64,000 nucleotides of DNA. It comes from Mobilisporobacter senegalensis (lineage in GTDB: Bacteria > Bacillota > Clostridia > Lachnospirales > Lachnospiraceae). This document shows, in pieces, positions 26,468 to 34,511 of this stretch (the first letter of the stretch is position 1; each line of letters begins with the position of its first letter). Under the pieces are notes generated by a model. It was not told where the DNA came from. It was given only the letters and a program-made list of their open reading frames with translations, and did not search any database. The DNA lies in contig NZ_RJVG01000001.1 in NCBI RefSeq assembly GCF_003752155.1, positions 372,001 through 436,000 on the forward strand, in the 5' to 3' direction. Position numbers and translations under genes: made by a program.

Positions 26468-27985
26468 TTATTCAAATATTAGTTTGGATATAAATTCTTT
26501 TGGTAATGGTGAATTGATTGTCGCTTCTGGTATTCCCCCACCAGTACTTCCGCCTGGAATCCATTGATCATTTGCTCCCAACTCATTTCCACTTGGCATC
26601 CTCACCCCATGTGGTTCTGCTATATCTAATCTAACTGGGCTGTCCCCCAAAGTTCCCGATTCTAGACTCAGTAATTGTTCCAATTTTGAAACATCACCAT
26701 TTGCTGCTTGAATAATTTCATCTGCTGCTGATTTTGGCATTACAAATGTTCCACCAGGAGGTCCTGCTTGTCCAGTTGGTATTGCTACACTAATTTTTGT
26801 AACTCCCTCAGAAAATAATTCTAAATGAGAATCTATGTACTCTTGGCTTAAATATGTTGCAGGATCTGAACGATATCCTTTATTCGTTAGTATAATATCA
26901 TTTATCTTTTGCTGATCTAACCCTGCTTCTCTTAAGTCCGTCCACTGATTATATTTTATGGCATCTTCTGGAGGCATTAAATCAGCCCAACTTGTTGGTG
27001 TACTCTCTTTAATATTATTAATAGAGATATGACCAGGAATATCATCTGCTGATTTTGCCGTTATCTGGGCAGCATCATCAATAAGATCAGTTCCTCCATT
27101 CCCCAAAATCCTGCACTTTCCAGAGAAATTCTTAATACTCTTTAACACATCCATTCCATCTTTCGCAAAAAGTATAAGTCCTGCAGATGTTTCTAATACA
27201 TCAAGTCCTGTTGCAAGATTATGAACAAATTTACTGTCACTGGTTTCTCTCATTTGTTCGGTAAAGGTATCTCTTCCTGCATATCTCATTGCCCATGCCG
27301 GATTTTCGTTCTGCATCGCATCATATGCTTTAGAATTATTATATATCGAGGTCAGTCCATTTGCAACTGTCACAGTTGTAGCTATAACGGTTGATATGGC
27401 TACAATGGCTCCTACTCCGGAAGCTATGGCAACCACTGCTCCTACTACTTCCAATGTGACTAATGCTACTGTCACTATATCATCTATGATATATTTCCCG
27501 CCTTCATATTTATACCAATCTTTAATATTCTCGATACCATCTGTGACTGCCACTTCTATGGTATTCCCGATTTCTTTCAGATATCTTCCTAATGCACTTC
27601 CATTACCGATTTCTGTACCTATATAGTTGAACCACTTTGTTACTATATTTTCTTTGATTCCATATGTATTTTTAAAATCTCCTGACAGAGATTCAATTGC
27701 GGCCCTTACATTATGATCGGCTGTGACACAATTGTTCTTAAAAATTTCAATATTCGCTGCCAAAGTTTCAAAATCTACTTGTTTCTGCCTTAGCTGTACT
27801 AACTTATCTCTCATTAGCTGGTCTGCCACGTCAATATTGCTTGTCCAGCTGCCGCTGTATTCTTTTAGTTTTTTACATATCTCTTCTTCAATTGCTCCTC
27901 CATATTCTTCTAGCAGGGCTGCAGCTTTTCTTGCATCTTTTGCAGCATCTTCCAAGTCATGATAGGCCACTACTAATGTACTCAT
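26468..27985 (-). CDS. T7SS effector with unidentified C-terminal toxin domain
   Basis: 505 residues. Residues 1-150 form a helical WXG/LXG-like export domain (KEYSGSWTSNIDVADQL). Residues 160-230 carry hydrophobic, Ala/Val-rich helices. Residues to about 318 are nearly identical to the PoNe effector at 32862. From about 325 the sequence is different: SWADLMPPEDAIKYNQW, GPPGGTFVMPKSAAD and a final MPSGNELGANDQWIPGG block, presumably the toxin. I cannot name its activity. GGGGG precedes the ATG. Gene order WXG100, two-span protein, effector, small immunity. Confidence 0.75.
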   Translation of the reverse strand: MSTLVVAYHDLEDAAKDARKAAALLEEYGGAIEEEICKKLKEYSGSWTSNIDVADQLMRDKLVQLRQKQVDFETLAANIEIFKNNCVTADHNVRAAIESLSGDFKNTYGIKENIVTKWFNYIGTEIGNGSALGRYLKEIGNTIEVAVTDGIENIKDWYKYEGGKYIIDDIVTVALVTLEVVGAVVAIASGVGAIVAISTVIATTVTVANGLTSIYNNSKAYDAMQNENPAWAMRYAGRDTFTEQMRETSDSKFVHNLATGLDVLETSAGLILFAKDGMDVLKSIKNFSGKCRILGNGGTDLIDDAAQITAKSADDIPGHISINNIKESTPTSWADLMPPEDAIKYNQWTDLREAGLDQQKINDIILTNKGYRSDPATYLSQEYIDSHLELFSEGVTKISVAIPTGQAGPPGGTFVMPKSAADEIIQAANGDVSKLEQLLSLESGTLGDSPVRLDIAEPHGVRMPSGNELGANDQWIPGGSTGGGIPEATINSPLPKEFISKLIFE

Positions 27986-28013
27986 ATTTTGCCCCCTTTA
28001 TATCATTATTCAA

Positions 28014-28580
28014 CTAATTTAAATAATTAATTTCCTTCCCAGAATATCTTTTGAGCTTTTCTAAAAGTACTTCTTTATCTTTTTCTTCTATGTTCACATA
28101 ATATGTATTGTTCTTCATATCCATATCTATCGAAGCGATTTCATCATATGAATCAGGCTTTTTATAGATGATTTTTCTCATCCGCCCATAAAAACGAAGA
28201 CAAAGCAGTGGAATACTGTACTCCATTTTTTCTATTTCATTGTAGTTAATTTCAACGACTTCACTATGCAGCCCTTGCCCTCGATACATTTCAATGGAAG
28301 GTAATATCACTTTCATAAAATTATTATAAAATTCTATGTTCATATCAAATGGCCGGTACTTCGTGCGCTTAGTGTTAAAGTAAGCAATACTAATAAGTAA
28401 ACATGGAATAATTAATCCTCTTAAGGATTTAATAGCACCTTCTTTATCCTCCATTAAAAGCTTAAATAAAATCAGCAATAAACAAAATGAAAATAAAATC
28501 CAAAATACTTTAACAAGTCCTCGCATCTTTAGTCTGCCCTGTACTAATATTTTTGTTGTTAATGAATATTTATCTAACAT
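28014..28580 (-). CDS. Two-span membrane protein (paralogue of 29260)
   Basis: 188 residues from the ATG at 28580 (GAAGGAG upstream; a frame to 28637 is not supported). Two close membrane spans (about 22-65, FKLLMED between them), then a cytosolic PH- or YcxB-like beta domain (HSEVVEINYNEIEKMEYSIP). Highly similar in all parts to the 29260-29808 product. Sits between a WXG100 gene and an effector, so it may help target or tolerate that effector. Unknown function. Confidence 0.55.
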   Translation of the reverse strand: MLDKYSLTTKILVQGRLKMRGLVKVFWILFSFCLLLILFKLLMEDKEGAIKSLRGLIIPCLLISIAYFNTKRTKYRPFDMNIEFYNNFMKVILPSIEMYRGQGLHSEVVEINYNEIEKMEYSIPLLCLRFYGRMRKIIYKKPDSYDEIASIDMDMKNNTYYVNIEEKDKEVLLEKLKRYSGKEINYLN

Positions 28581-28609
28581 ATTGTTTCTCCTTCTATTAG
28601 ATTTTGATA

Positions 28610-28648
28610 AAACTGGCAGAATAACTTTTGAAGTCATTCTGCCAATTT
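28610..28648 (-). terminator. Intercistronic hairpin after WXG100 gene
   Basis: Stem TGGCAGAAT/ATTCTGCCA extended by partial pairing, 30 nt after the WXG100 stop. One of a family of related hairpins (34437-34478, 29963-30013, half-copy near 32015). Probably a partial terminator or 3' stabiliser. Confidence 0.6.
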
Positions 28649-28680
28649 TAAAATGATTTTAATAAGTACTATTACAGTTC

Positions 28681-28971
28681 TTATTGTTTAAATGCACCAG
28701 ACAAATCGGAGTCTGTTTGACCAAAGGTATCCGCTGCCTGCACTACTTGAGTGCCAATTCCATTTACGATTAGTGGAAATTGTTTTAAAGTTTCCTTCAA
28801 CTCATTATAAGCTTCTAGAAAAGCATCCTGAGCCAGACCATCCCATTCATTTACTACAGTGTTGATCGTAGTGTCCAGTGTTGTTACTTTTGTGTCAATT
28901 TCTTCTCCCATTTTTACAATGGATTCACCTTGAGTTTTCAGTTCCTCGGGCGTTACTTTAATACTTGCCAT
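28681..28971 (-). CDS. WXG100 (ESAT-6-like) protein
   Basis: 96 residues from the ATG at 28971 (AAGGAGG upstream; the frame to 29013 is an artefact). Helical hairpin with the WXG turn as EWDGLAQDAF near 44-53, and DTFGQTDSDLSGAF near the end as a possible YxxxD-type signal variant. Such proteins are small secreted partners of T7SS effectors. Paralogue of the 34512 gene product. First gene of its unit, behind site 5 and a 5' stem-loop. Confidence 0.88.
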   Translation of the reverse strand: MASIKVTPEELKTQGESIVKMGEEIDTKVTTLDTTINTVVNEWDGLAQDAFLEAYNELKETLKQFPLIVNGIGTQVVQAADTFGQTDSDLSGAFKQ

Positions 28972-28999
28972 ATTTATAATCCTCCTTAAATTATTTATG

Positions 29000-29022
29000 T
29001 ATATAAACCCCATGGGTATATA
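29000..29022 (-). promoter_or_regulatory. 5' leader stem-loop of WXG100 gene
   Basis: TATATAAACCC pairs with GGGTATATA around a short loop, about 30 nt before the ATG. A similar ACCC/GGG stem stands at the same place before the second WXG100 gene (34831-34852). Possible mRNA stabiliser. Confidence 0.4.
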
Positions 29023-29142
29023 CCTGATTTGTTATATCCTTGTTATTATCAGCCCATATGTACATTAAGTTCTTCTGAACAATGTCTCATATAAATGTAC
29101 ATTTATCTAAAAAGAACGAATAATAACTTTACAATATTAGTG

Positions 29143-29169
29143 TGCACCTAATTAAGATATTAATGTCAA
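29143..29169 (-). promoter_or_regulatory. 27-bp regulon element, site 5 (WXG100/effector unit)
   Basis: Leftward TTGACA, 10 nt, AATTAGGTGCA; 171 nt from the WXG100 ATG, leaving room for the leader stem-loop. Confidence 0.75.
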
Positions 29170-29202
29170 TAGGAAAATTTAAAAACTTTTGAAAAAGACA
29201 AA

Positions 29203-29236
29203 AAACAGTTAGTAGATTTTAGTCTACTAACTGTTT
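29203..29236 (-). terminator. Terminator of the 29260 gene
   Basis: Perfect 14-bp stem AAACAGTTAGTAGA/TCTACTAACTGTTT, loop 6, with a leftward T-rich tail. Confidence 0.75.
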
Positions 29237-29259
29237 AGGAACTTTGAATAAAAAATTAT

Positions 29260-29808
29260 TTAATTAATCTCCTTACCAGAATATTTTTTCATCTTATCTA
29301 AAAGTACCTCTCTGTCTTTCGCTTCCATGTATATGTCATATGTACTTATCTTCACTTCTGAAATAATTTCATCAAAGTTATTTGGCTTAGCATATTCTAT
29401 CTTTCGCATCGGTCCATAAATATGAAGGCAGAAGAGAGGAATATTATATTCCATTTGTTCTATGTCTGTGTAATTAATTTCCACCACTTCACAGTGCAAT
29501 CCTCGTCCTGATTTTGTATCAATTGAAGGTATTATCATCTTCATAAAATTATCGTAAAATTCAATATCCATATTATAAGGTACATATTTCTCACGTTTCA
29601 AATTCCTATAAGCAATACTGATAAGTACGCATGGAACTATAATACCTCTTAATGATTTAATTACTCCTTCTATATCTTCCATGAGGAGTTTAAATAAAAT
29701 TAACAATAAGATAAACACAAATAAAATCCAAAATACTTTTACCAGCCCTTGTTTCTTTAATTTGCCTTGTACTAATATTTTCGTTGTGAAAGAATAGCGA
29801 TCTATCAT
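29260..29808 (-). CDS. Two-span membrane protein (paralogue of 28014)
   Basis: 182 residues, AAAGGAG before the ATG. It shares the opening (YSFTTKILVQGKLKKQGLVK), the two spans and the cytosolic beta domain with the 28014 product. Here it stands without a WXG100 or effector gene and with its own terminator, so it looks like the surviving part of an older duplicated unit. Function unknown; effector tolerance or targeting would fit both contexts. Confidence 0.55.
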   Translation of the reverse strand: MIDRYSFTTKILVQGKLKKQGLVKVFWILFVFILLLILFKLLMEDIEGVIKSLRGIIVPCVLISIAYRNLKREKYVPYNMDIEFYDNFMKMIIPSIDTKSGRGLHCEVVEINYTDIEQMEYNIPLFCLHIYGPMRKIEYAKPNNFDEIISEVKISTYDIYMEAKDREVLLDKMKKYSGKEIN

Positions 29809-29962
29809 CTTTTTCTCCTTTTAAGTATTTATTTGTATTATTTTACCATATTGTCTTGCAGTTATCTACTACTTTTAATCTGAACTTCTATCATGTGTGT
29901 TCTTTCCATTTATACTTCCTCTTTTTATTTTTATGAAATATATATTCTTATCTTGATATTAA

Positions 29963-30013
29963 AAACTGCAGAATAACTTACTAATCTCTTTTTATAAATC
30001 ATTCTGCAAATTT
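29963..30013 (-). terminator. Hairpin of the TGGCAGAAT family
   Basis: TGCAGAAT pairs with ATTCTGCA across a 26-nt loop, followed leftward by a T run. Related to the hairpins behind both WXG100 genes. Probably marks the end of the decayed unit at 30043 and the SUKH gene. Confidence 0.5.
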
Positions 30014-30042
30014 TATTATGACTTTTTGTGTTACATAGATTT

Positions 30043-30165
30043 AGCTATTAAATTTTCCTAAGATTTCATCAATTATTGTGCCTCATTCTTCAATTAAAGC
30101 GTAAATCCCTGTATGAATTCCCTTTCATATACCTAAAACAAATCCGTTCCATATGGAGCATTTAT
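30043..30165 (-). pseudogene. Decayed coding remnant
   Basis: Leftward translation gives protein-like stretches interrupted by stops: CSIWNGFVLGI, stop, KGIHTGIYALIEE, stop, GTIIDEILGKFNS, stop. It begins just after the SUKH gene. No family recognised. Probably the tail of a lost immunity or toxin gene. Weak, since it rests on composition only. Confidence 0.3.
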
Positions 30166-30181
30166 AGCCGTTAATATTTAT

Positions 30182-30655
30182 CTATTCTGTTAATATTTTC
30201 ATAAAATTATCAAATGAATCTGCTATCCAATATGTTATTGGTTCAAATTCCCCCGATTCTTCATGATCCCATATACATACTGACGGATTTAATTTATTAA
30301 CTCTAAAATCTAAGCATAAATAATCTCCAGTAAATAATTCTGCTATAGGTAATACTTCTATTCCGACCAGATCTTCATTGCTAGTAAGTCTTTCACCTAT
30401 TTGTGATTCTATTACACTAATATCACACCACCCAAATTTTTCTTCTTTTACATTTTTTAAAACACATAAAAACCTAGTTATTGCATAACTTTTACTATTA
30501 TAAATAAATGAATTTTGAATAGGAACTCCACCATTATAGTGTGAAATAAATTCCTTATAGCTGTCAGGTAAAGTTAATCTCCATTTTTTTTCTTTCTCAG
30601 TTAATAGCTCTATATCTGGCAATGGATAAATAATTGTTTCGCCTTTTATATTCAT
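30182..30655 (-). CDS. SMI1/KNR4 (SUKH) family immunity protein
   Basis: 157 residues from the ATG at 30655, which has AGGAGG ten bases upstream. It shows the SUKH pattern: LPDSYKEFISHYNGG near the start, IEVLPIAELFTGDYLCLDFR in the middle, VCIWDHEESGEFEPI and a final SFDNFMKILTE. SUKH proteins are broad immunity proteins against nuclease-type polymorphic toxins. No intact toxin lies upstream, only a short tail, so this is an orphan immunity gene. Confidence 0.85.
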   Translation of the reverse strand: MNIKGETIIYPLPDIELLTEKEKKWRLTLPDSYKEFISHYNGGVPIQNSFIYNSKSYAITRFLCVLKNVKEEKFGWCDISVIESQIGERLTSNEDLVGIEVLPIAELFTGDYLCLDFRVNKLNPSVCIWDHEESGEFEPITYWIADSFDNFMKILTE

Positions 30656-30717
30656 ATAATTCAATCCTCCTGCTTTTATCTTGGCATCTACCCACATTCC
30701 CGTTGTTCTACCACCAT
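30656..30717 (-). pseudogene. Toxin C-terminal tail joined to the SUKH gene
   Basis: In frame with, and directly before, the SUKH start the sequence reads YNGGRTTGMWVDAKIKAGGL, preceded by a stop. This resembles the last residues of a polymorphic toxin rather than an immunity protein N-terminus. It abuts the cassette-flank repeat at 30718. Inferred remnant. Confidence 0.4.
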
Positions 30718-30850
30718 TATATCACCTATTATAATTTTGTACCTTACTATTAAAAACAGCTAGTAGATTTTCACCTCTACCAGCTGTCACTTTTAACCAT
30801 ATCATATCTTATTCTTTAATTTATAGATTGAATAAACTCTTCCACTCAAT
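30718..30850 (-). repeat. Cassette-flank repeat A
   Basis: About 130 bp closely similar to 31652-31790. Both begin TATATCACCTATTATAATTT, contain a hairpin with TAGTAGATTTTCACCTCTAC, and continue TTTTAACCATATCATATCTT. It is the 3' flank of the immunity gene at 30889 and ends exactly where a toxin tail begins. Confidence 0.75.
30756..30787 (-). terminator. Terminator of the 30889 immunity gene
   Basis: Leftward ACAGCTGGTAG pairs with CTACTAGCTGT (one G-U), followed by TTTTTAATA. Part of repeat A. Confidence 0.65.
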
Positions 30851-30888
30851 TCATTAATTTACTAATTCTTGCAATACTAATTTCTCAA

Positions 30889-31503
30889 TTATACGAGGTT
30901 ACTTTTTTGCTTATAAAAAGCAAATCCTATCCATTCATTTTCCTCAATTATTCTTTTTATTTTTTCAGAAACATACAATGCAGCAACATTTTTCGTGCAT
31001 CTAAAAATGTCATAATTGGAACATTTTTTTTCATCTAAATAAATTTCATGTGGTATGAATGTATAGAAATTATATTTTTCATTAAATCTATATTGGCTTT
31101 TTTGCATATCATATCCGTCAATGAAATTTTTAACGTACATCAAAACATAACTATTGTTAATGTTTTTATTAACTACATCTACTAATTTTATCGGATAGTA
31201 TTCTACTCCTTTAATGCCTTCCTCGTTAAATTTTTGCATAACTTTTTTATGTATAATTGGCCAGCTTTTTGCGTTTAAAAGGTATTCACTTTCCAACTCT
31301 GAAGCTTTTGAACTATAATAAAATTCTACATCTGGCCAGTCGTTTATATCCCATTCTGATAAAATAATATTGTCAAAAAAACCTTTCTTTATTCCTTTGT
31401 ATTCAATTTCATCTATATTACTCGTCTCAGCATATATTGTATTTATTCCTTCCTTAATAGATTCATCTATTCTATCCATATCAAATACCAATTTATAAAA
31501 CAT
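30889..31503 (-). CDS. Orphan immunity protein, DUF1629/Imm11-Imm43-like
   Basis: 204 residues, GGAG before the ATG. The order ILSEWDINDWPDVEFYYSS, YLLNAKSWPIIHKKVMQKF, EGIKGVEYYPIKLVDV, then FIDGYDMQKSQYRF and a terminal helix plus IGFAFYKQ follows the DUF1629-type immunity fold. Cytosolic. Upstream, only a toxin tail of about 33 codons remains, ending two codons before the ribosome site, so its cognate toxin is lost. Family call moderate; role as immunity is supported by context. Confidence 0.6.
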   Translation of the reverse strand: MFYKLVFDMDRIDESIKEGINTIYAETSNIDEIEYKGIKKGFFDNIILSEWDINDWPDVEFYYSSKASELESEYLLNAKSWPIIHKKVMQKFNEEGIKGVEYYPIKLVDVVNKNINNSYVLMYVKNFIDGYDMQKSQYRFNEKYNFYTFIPHEIYLDEKKCSNYDIFRCTKNVAALYVSEKIKRIIEENEWIGFAFYKQKSNLV

Positions 31504-31520
31504 GCTTCATTCACGCTCCT

Positions 31521-31625
31521 TTATTTCAAATTCTTCCAATAATCTGAGTATAACATATTTGGATTATCGCGGATAATACTTTTTATTTCTGTTTCATATA
31601 AATCTAAAAATACATCTCTACCGTT
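31521..31625 (-). pseudogene. Toxin C-terminal tail upstream of the 30889 gene
   Basis: Leftward frame GRDVFLDLYETEIKSIIRDN continuing to DYWKNLK and a TAA at 31521-31523. Upstream the frame is closed by TGA, while a neighbouring frame reads DIDIVALITLET. The clean protein-like end followed at once by an immunity gene start is the expected toxin-immunity junction, with the rest of the toxin deleted. Confidence 0.5.
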
Positions 31626-31651
31626 TCAAGAGTAATTAATGCTACTATATC

Positions 31652-31790
31652 TATATCACCTATTATAATTTTGTACCTACTATAAAAAATAGCTAGTAGA
31701 TTTTCACCTCTACTAGCTGTAATTTTTAACCATATCATATCTTTTCCTTTAATTTGTAGATTTAACAATTTTTCCATTTAATTCATCATA
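31652..31790 (-). repeat. Cassette-flank repeat B
   Basis: Second copy of the 30718 repeat, with scattered substitutions. It abuts the toxin tail at 31521-31651 exactly as copy A abuts the other tail, and precedes the end of a third, broken immunity-like gene. Confidence 0.75.
31690..31719 (-). terminator. Terminator of a lost gene
   Basis: Perfect 9-bp stem AGCTAGTAG/CTACTAGCT followed leftward by TTTTTTA. It now follows only the gene fragment at 31800. Confidence 0.6.
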
Positions 31791-31799
31791 TATATTTTT

Positions 31800-31922
31800 T
31801 CACTCCAAATCCATCTGAATAAAATATGAATATTTATCTTCTTGAGGATTATCAAGTAATGTAGAGAAAAAGTATATTTCTCCTTCTCCATTTTTTAATT
31901 TTCCATTAAGCCAAAATCTATC
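31800..31922 (-). pseudogene. 3' fragment of a third immunity-like gene
   Basis: An open stretch of about 40 codons, DRFWLNGKLKNGEGEIYFFS continuing to DKYSYFIQMDLE and a TGA. It is closed upstream by an in-frame TAG and has no start. Codon pattern and composition look coding. It ends beside repeat B and its terminator, so it is the remnant of an immunity gene. A half-copy of the TGGCAGAAT hairpin near 32015 marks the other side. Confidence 0.45.
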
Positions 31923-32146
31923 CTATTCATTTATTCGTTTCACAACTAGGTAATTCAACTTCAATTTGATATGAAATTTTAAATTTGTTGGGCGCAAAGA
32001 ACCATCAGGGTATAAAATTGGCAGAATAACTATTCACCTAATTTTTCATAGCTCATATATATATTGAAAGATTTAATTTATTTTTCTAAAATCCAAGCGT
32101 ATAATCTATAGCAAATAATTATACTATAAGTAATAATCTGTTACCA

Positions 32147-32839
32147 TTAGCTTGTATAGTGTACTAAATCATAAGGATAATATTGTTCATCTTTTAGATG
32201 TTTGTCAGGAATATCCAGGATTTTAGCTATAGCACCTGCCTCAAAACTCCAATATCCATAATACAGATTTTGCTTGCTTTTATGCGAATCATACCAACCA
32301 CACTCATTGTGTCTATGATACCAATCGTTGCTTATATATAATTTTAGCATTTCACTTCGGTTTGTTTGATTGCATATAATCTCTTTCAGTTTGACATAAA
32401 CCTCTGGAAATGATAAATCTCCTTGTATTTCATCTATACCGTCCACATTATATCTAAGCAAAAAATTGTACAGCCAATCATTTACATTATATTTATCTAA
32501 CAGTTCTTTTATTTTTTCAAATTGTTTCATACCTAAATTCAATAAAACTCCTAATGAAATCATCCAAAGATTTTTCATATAAAAGTCAGATTGCCATACT
32601 TCTTCCCAATCTTCTATTAATTTTAAATAATCTTTTTCAATTTCTTCTAGATTATCCCCTCTAGAATATTTTGCTATTAAAATTCCTAATCTTAAGTCAT
32701 GAATTTTAATTTTTATAGATAATACTCTTTCTTCCTTGATTTCATTGTTTGCTAATTTCTTTACAAATTTATTTATCCTGTCTGTATCTTCAGAAATAAA
32801 TTCATTAAAATATGTTTGATTTTTTATTTTATCTCTCAT
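32147..32839 (-). CDS. PoNi-type immunity protein (DUF1910/DUF1911)
   Basis: 230 residues from the ATG at 32839 (GGAGG upstream; an ATG six codons earlier has a weaker site). N-terminal MRDKIKNQTYFNEFISEDTD and the C-terminal WYDSHKSKQNLYYGYWSFEA plus YYPYDLVHY are the marks of DUF1910/DUF1911 proteins, the PoNi immunity family. It protects against the PoNe DNase encoded directly upstream. The pairing of matching families makes both calls strong. Cytosolic, helical. Confidence 0.88.
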   Translation of the reverse strand: MRDKIKNQTYFNEFISEDTDRINKFVKKLANNEIKEERVLSIKIKIHDLRLGILIAKYSRGDNLEEIEKDYLKLIEDWEEVWQSDFYMKNLWMISLGVLLNLGMKQFEKIKELLDKYNVNDWLYNFLLRYNVDGIDEIQGDLSFPEVYVKLKEIICNQTNRSEMLKLYISNDWYHRHNECGWYDSHKSKQNLYYGYWSFEAGAIAKILDIPDKHLKDEQYYPYDLVHYTS

Positions 32840-32861
32840 AAGGCTATTTTCCTCCATTCTC

Positions 32862-34313
32862 TCAATCTAGATTCTTACTTGTAACACTCCCACTTGTATC
32901 TATATGTACAACTGCTTTTTCATATCCTTCCATCAAGATTTCGTCAGCCATATCTTTTCCCACAGCATTTTCAAGTCTATTACTGCCATTTATCCATGTA
33001 TCGCTCATTTGTTTACCATCTAAACTCTTTCCTAATTTTGAACTTCCATACTTTGCTTCCCCTATTACATATGGCGGATGCCTGTCTGGTTTATAATATA
33101 CGCCATCAATTCCTTGATGGGGAGGAATATTTAAATCGGTGACTCTATCTGTACTAATTCTTTGGTATCCCTGACTTTCAAAGAGATCATCCATCTTCAT
33201 TTCTCCATAATTTCCTTTTTGAAGATTGGTTAATGATTTTGAACCACCTGGACTATTTTCTACAGACTCAATAATTGATTTTTGAGTTCTTCTTGTTGTA
33301 TCAAGTACATCGTCAGTAGCTTTCAATCCCATCTCTGTTATATCATCAACAACCGTTTTACCTGGTATTCCATCCGCCGACTTTGCCCCCAACTGGGCAG
33401 CATCATCAATAAGATCAGTGCCTCCATTCCCTAAAATCCTGCACTTTCCAGAGAAATTCTTAATACTCTTTAGTGCATCCATTCCATCTTTCGCAAAAAG
33501 TATAAGCCCTGCAGATGTTTCTAATACATCAAGTCCTGTTGCAAAATTATGAACAAATTTACTGTCACTGGTTTCCCTCATTTGTTCCGTAAGGGTATCT
33601 CTTCCGGCATATCTCATTGCCCATGCCGGATTCTCGTTCTGCATCGCATTATATGCTTTAGAATTATTATATATTGAGGTCAGCCCATTTGCAACTGTCA
33701 TAGTTGCGGCTATAACGGTTGCTATGGCCACAATGGCTCCTACTCCGGAAGCTATGGCAACCACTGCTCCTACTACCTCCAGTGTGACTAAGGCTACTGT
33801 CACTATATCATCTATGATATATTTCCCACCTTCATATTTATACCAGTCCTTTATATTCTCGATACCATCTGTGACTGCTGCTTCTATAGTATTCCCGATA
33901 TCTTTCAGATATCTTCCTAATGCACCCCCATTACCGATTTCCGTACCTATATAGTTGAACCACTTTGTTACTATATTTTCTTTGATTCCATATGTATTTT
34001 TAAAATCTCCTGACAGAGATTCAATTGCGGCCTTTACATTATTATCGGCTGTGACACAATTGTTCTTAAAAGTTTCAATATTTGCTGCCAGAGTTTCAAA
34101 ATCCTCTTGTTTTTGTCTTAACTGTACTAACTTATCTCTCATTAACTGGTCTGCCACATCAATATTGCTTGTCCAGCTTCCACTGTATTCTTTTAGTTTT
34201 TTACATATCTTTTCTTCAATTGTTTCTTCATATTCTTCTAACAATGCTGCTGCTTTTCTGGCATCTTTCGCCGCGTCTTCTAAATCACGATAGGACACTA
34301 CTAATGTACTCAT
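32862..34313 (-). CDS. T7SS effector with C-terminal PoNe DNase domain
   Basis: 483 residues. Residues 1-318 match the 26468 effector: a helical export domain with GSWTSNI and a hydrophobic Ala/Val-rich region. The C-terminal part from about 345 is a PoNe nuclease: QKGNYGEMKMDDLFESQGY, DRVTDLNIPPHQGIDGVYY, VIGEAKYGSSKLGKSL, QMSDTWI and RLENAVGK. The D...ExK pattern (GIDGVYY...GEAKYG) is the PD-(D/E)XK-like catalytic core. PoNe toxins degrade target-cell DNA. A PoNi gene follows and a WXG100 gene precedes. AAGGAGGG before the ATG. Confidence 0.9.
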   Translation of the reverse strand: MSTLVVSYRDLEDAAKDARKAAALLEEYEETIEEKICKKLKEYSGSWTSNIDVADQLMRDKLVQLRQKQEDFETLAANIETFKNNCVTADNNVKAAIESLSGDFKNTYGIKENIVTKWFNYIGTEIGNGGALGRYLKDIGNTIEAAVTDGIENIKDWYKYEGGKYIIDDIVTVALVTLEVVGAVVAIASGVGAIVAIATVIAATMTVANGLTSIYNNSKAYNAMQNENPAWAMRYAGRDTLTEQMRETSDSKFVHNFATGLDVLETSAGLILFAKDGMDALKSIKNFSGKCRILGNGGTDLIDDAAQLGAKSADGIPGKTVVDDITEMGLKATDDVLDTTRRTQKSIIESVENSPGGSKSLTNLQKGNYGEMKMDDLFESQGYQRISTDRVTDLNIPPHQGIDGVYYKPDRHPPYVIGEAKYGSSKLGKSLDGKQMSDTWINGSNRLENAVGKDMADEILMEGYEKAVVHIDTSGSVTSKNLD

Positions 34314-34436
34314 ATTTTGCCCTCCTTACTCTCTATGATTAGTTAATTTCAAAACTCCTAATCGTCTATGATTGCTCCAACGTGTTCTTAAGCTTAAATA
34401 AGAGTTTCTCAATTACCTATATACTGATAGTATAAA

Positions 34437-34478
34437 ACTGGCAGAATAACCATTCATTATATAAGTCATTCTGCCAGT
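34437..34478 (-). terminator. Intercistronic hairpin after WXG100 gene
   Basis: Perfect 11-bp stem ACTGGCAGAAT/ATTCTGCCAGT, 34 nt beyond the WXG100 stop and before the PoNe effector. Same family and position as 28610-28648. Confidence 0.65.
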
Positions 34479-34511
34479 CTTACCGTGCTTTTAATAAGAA
34501 TATTACGATTC

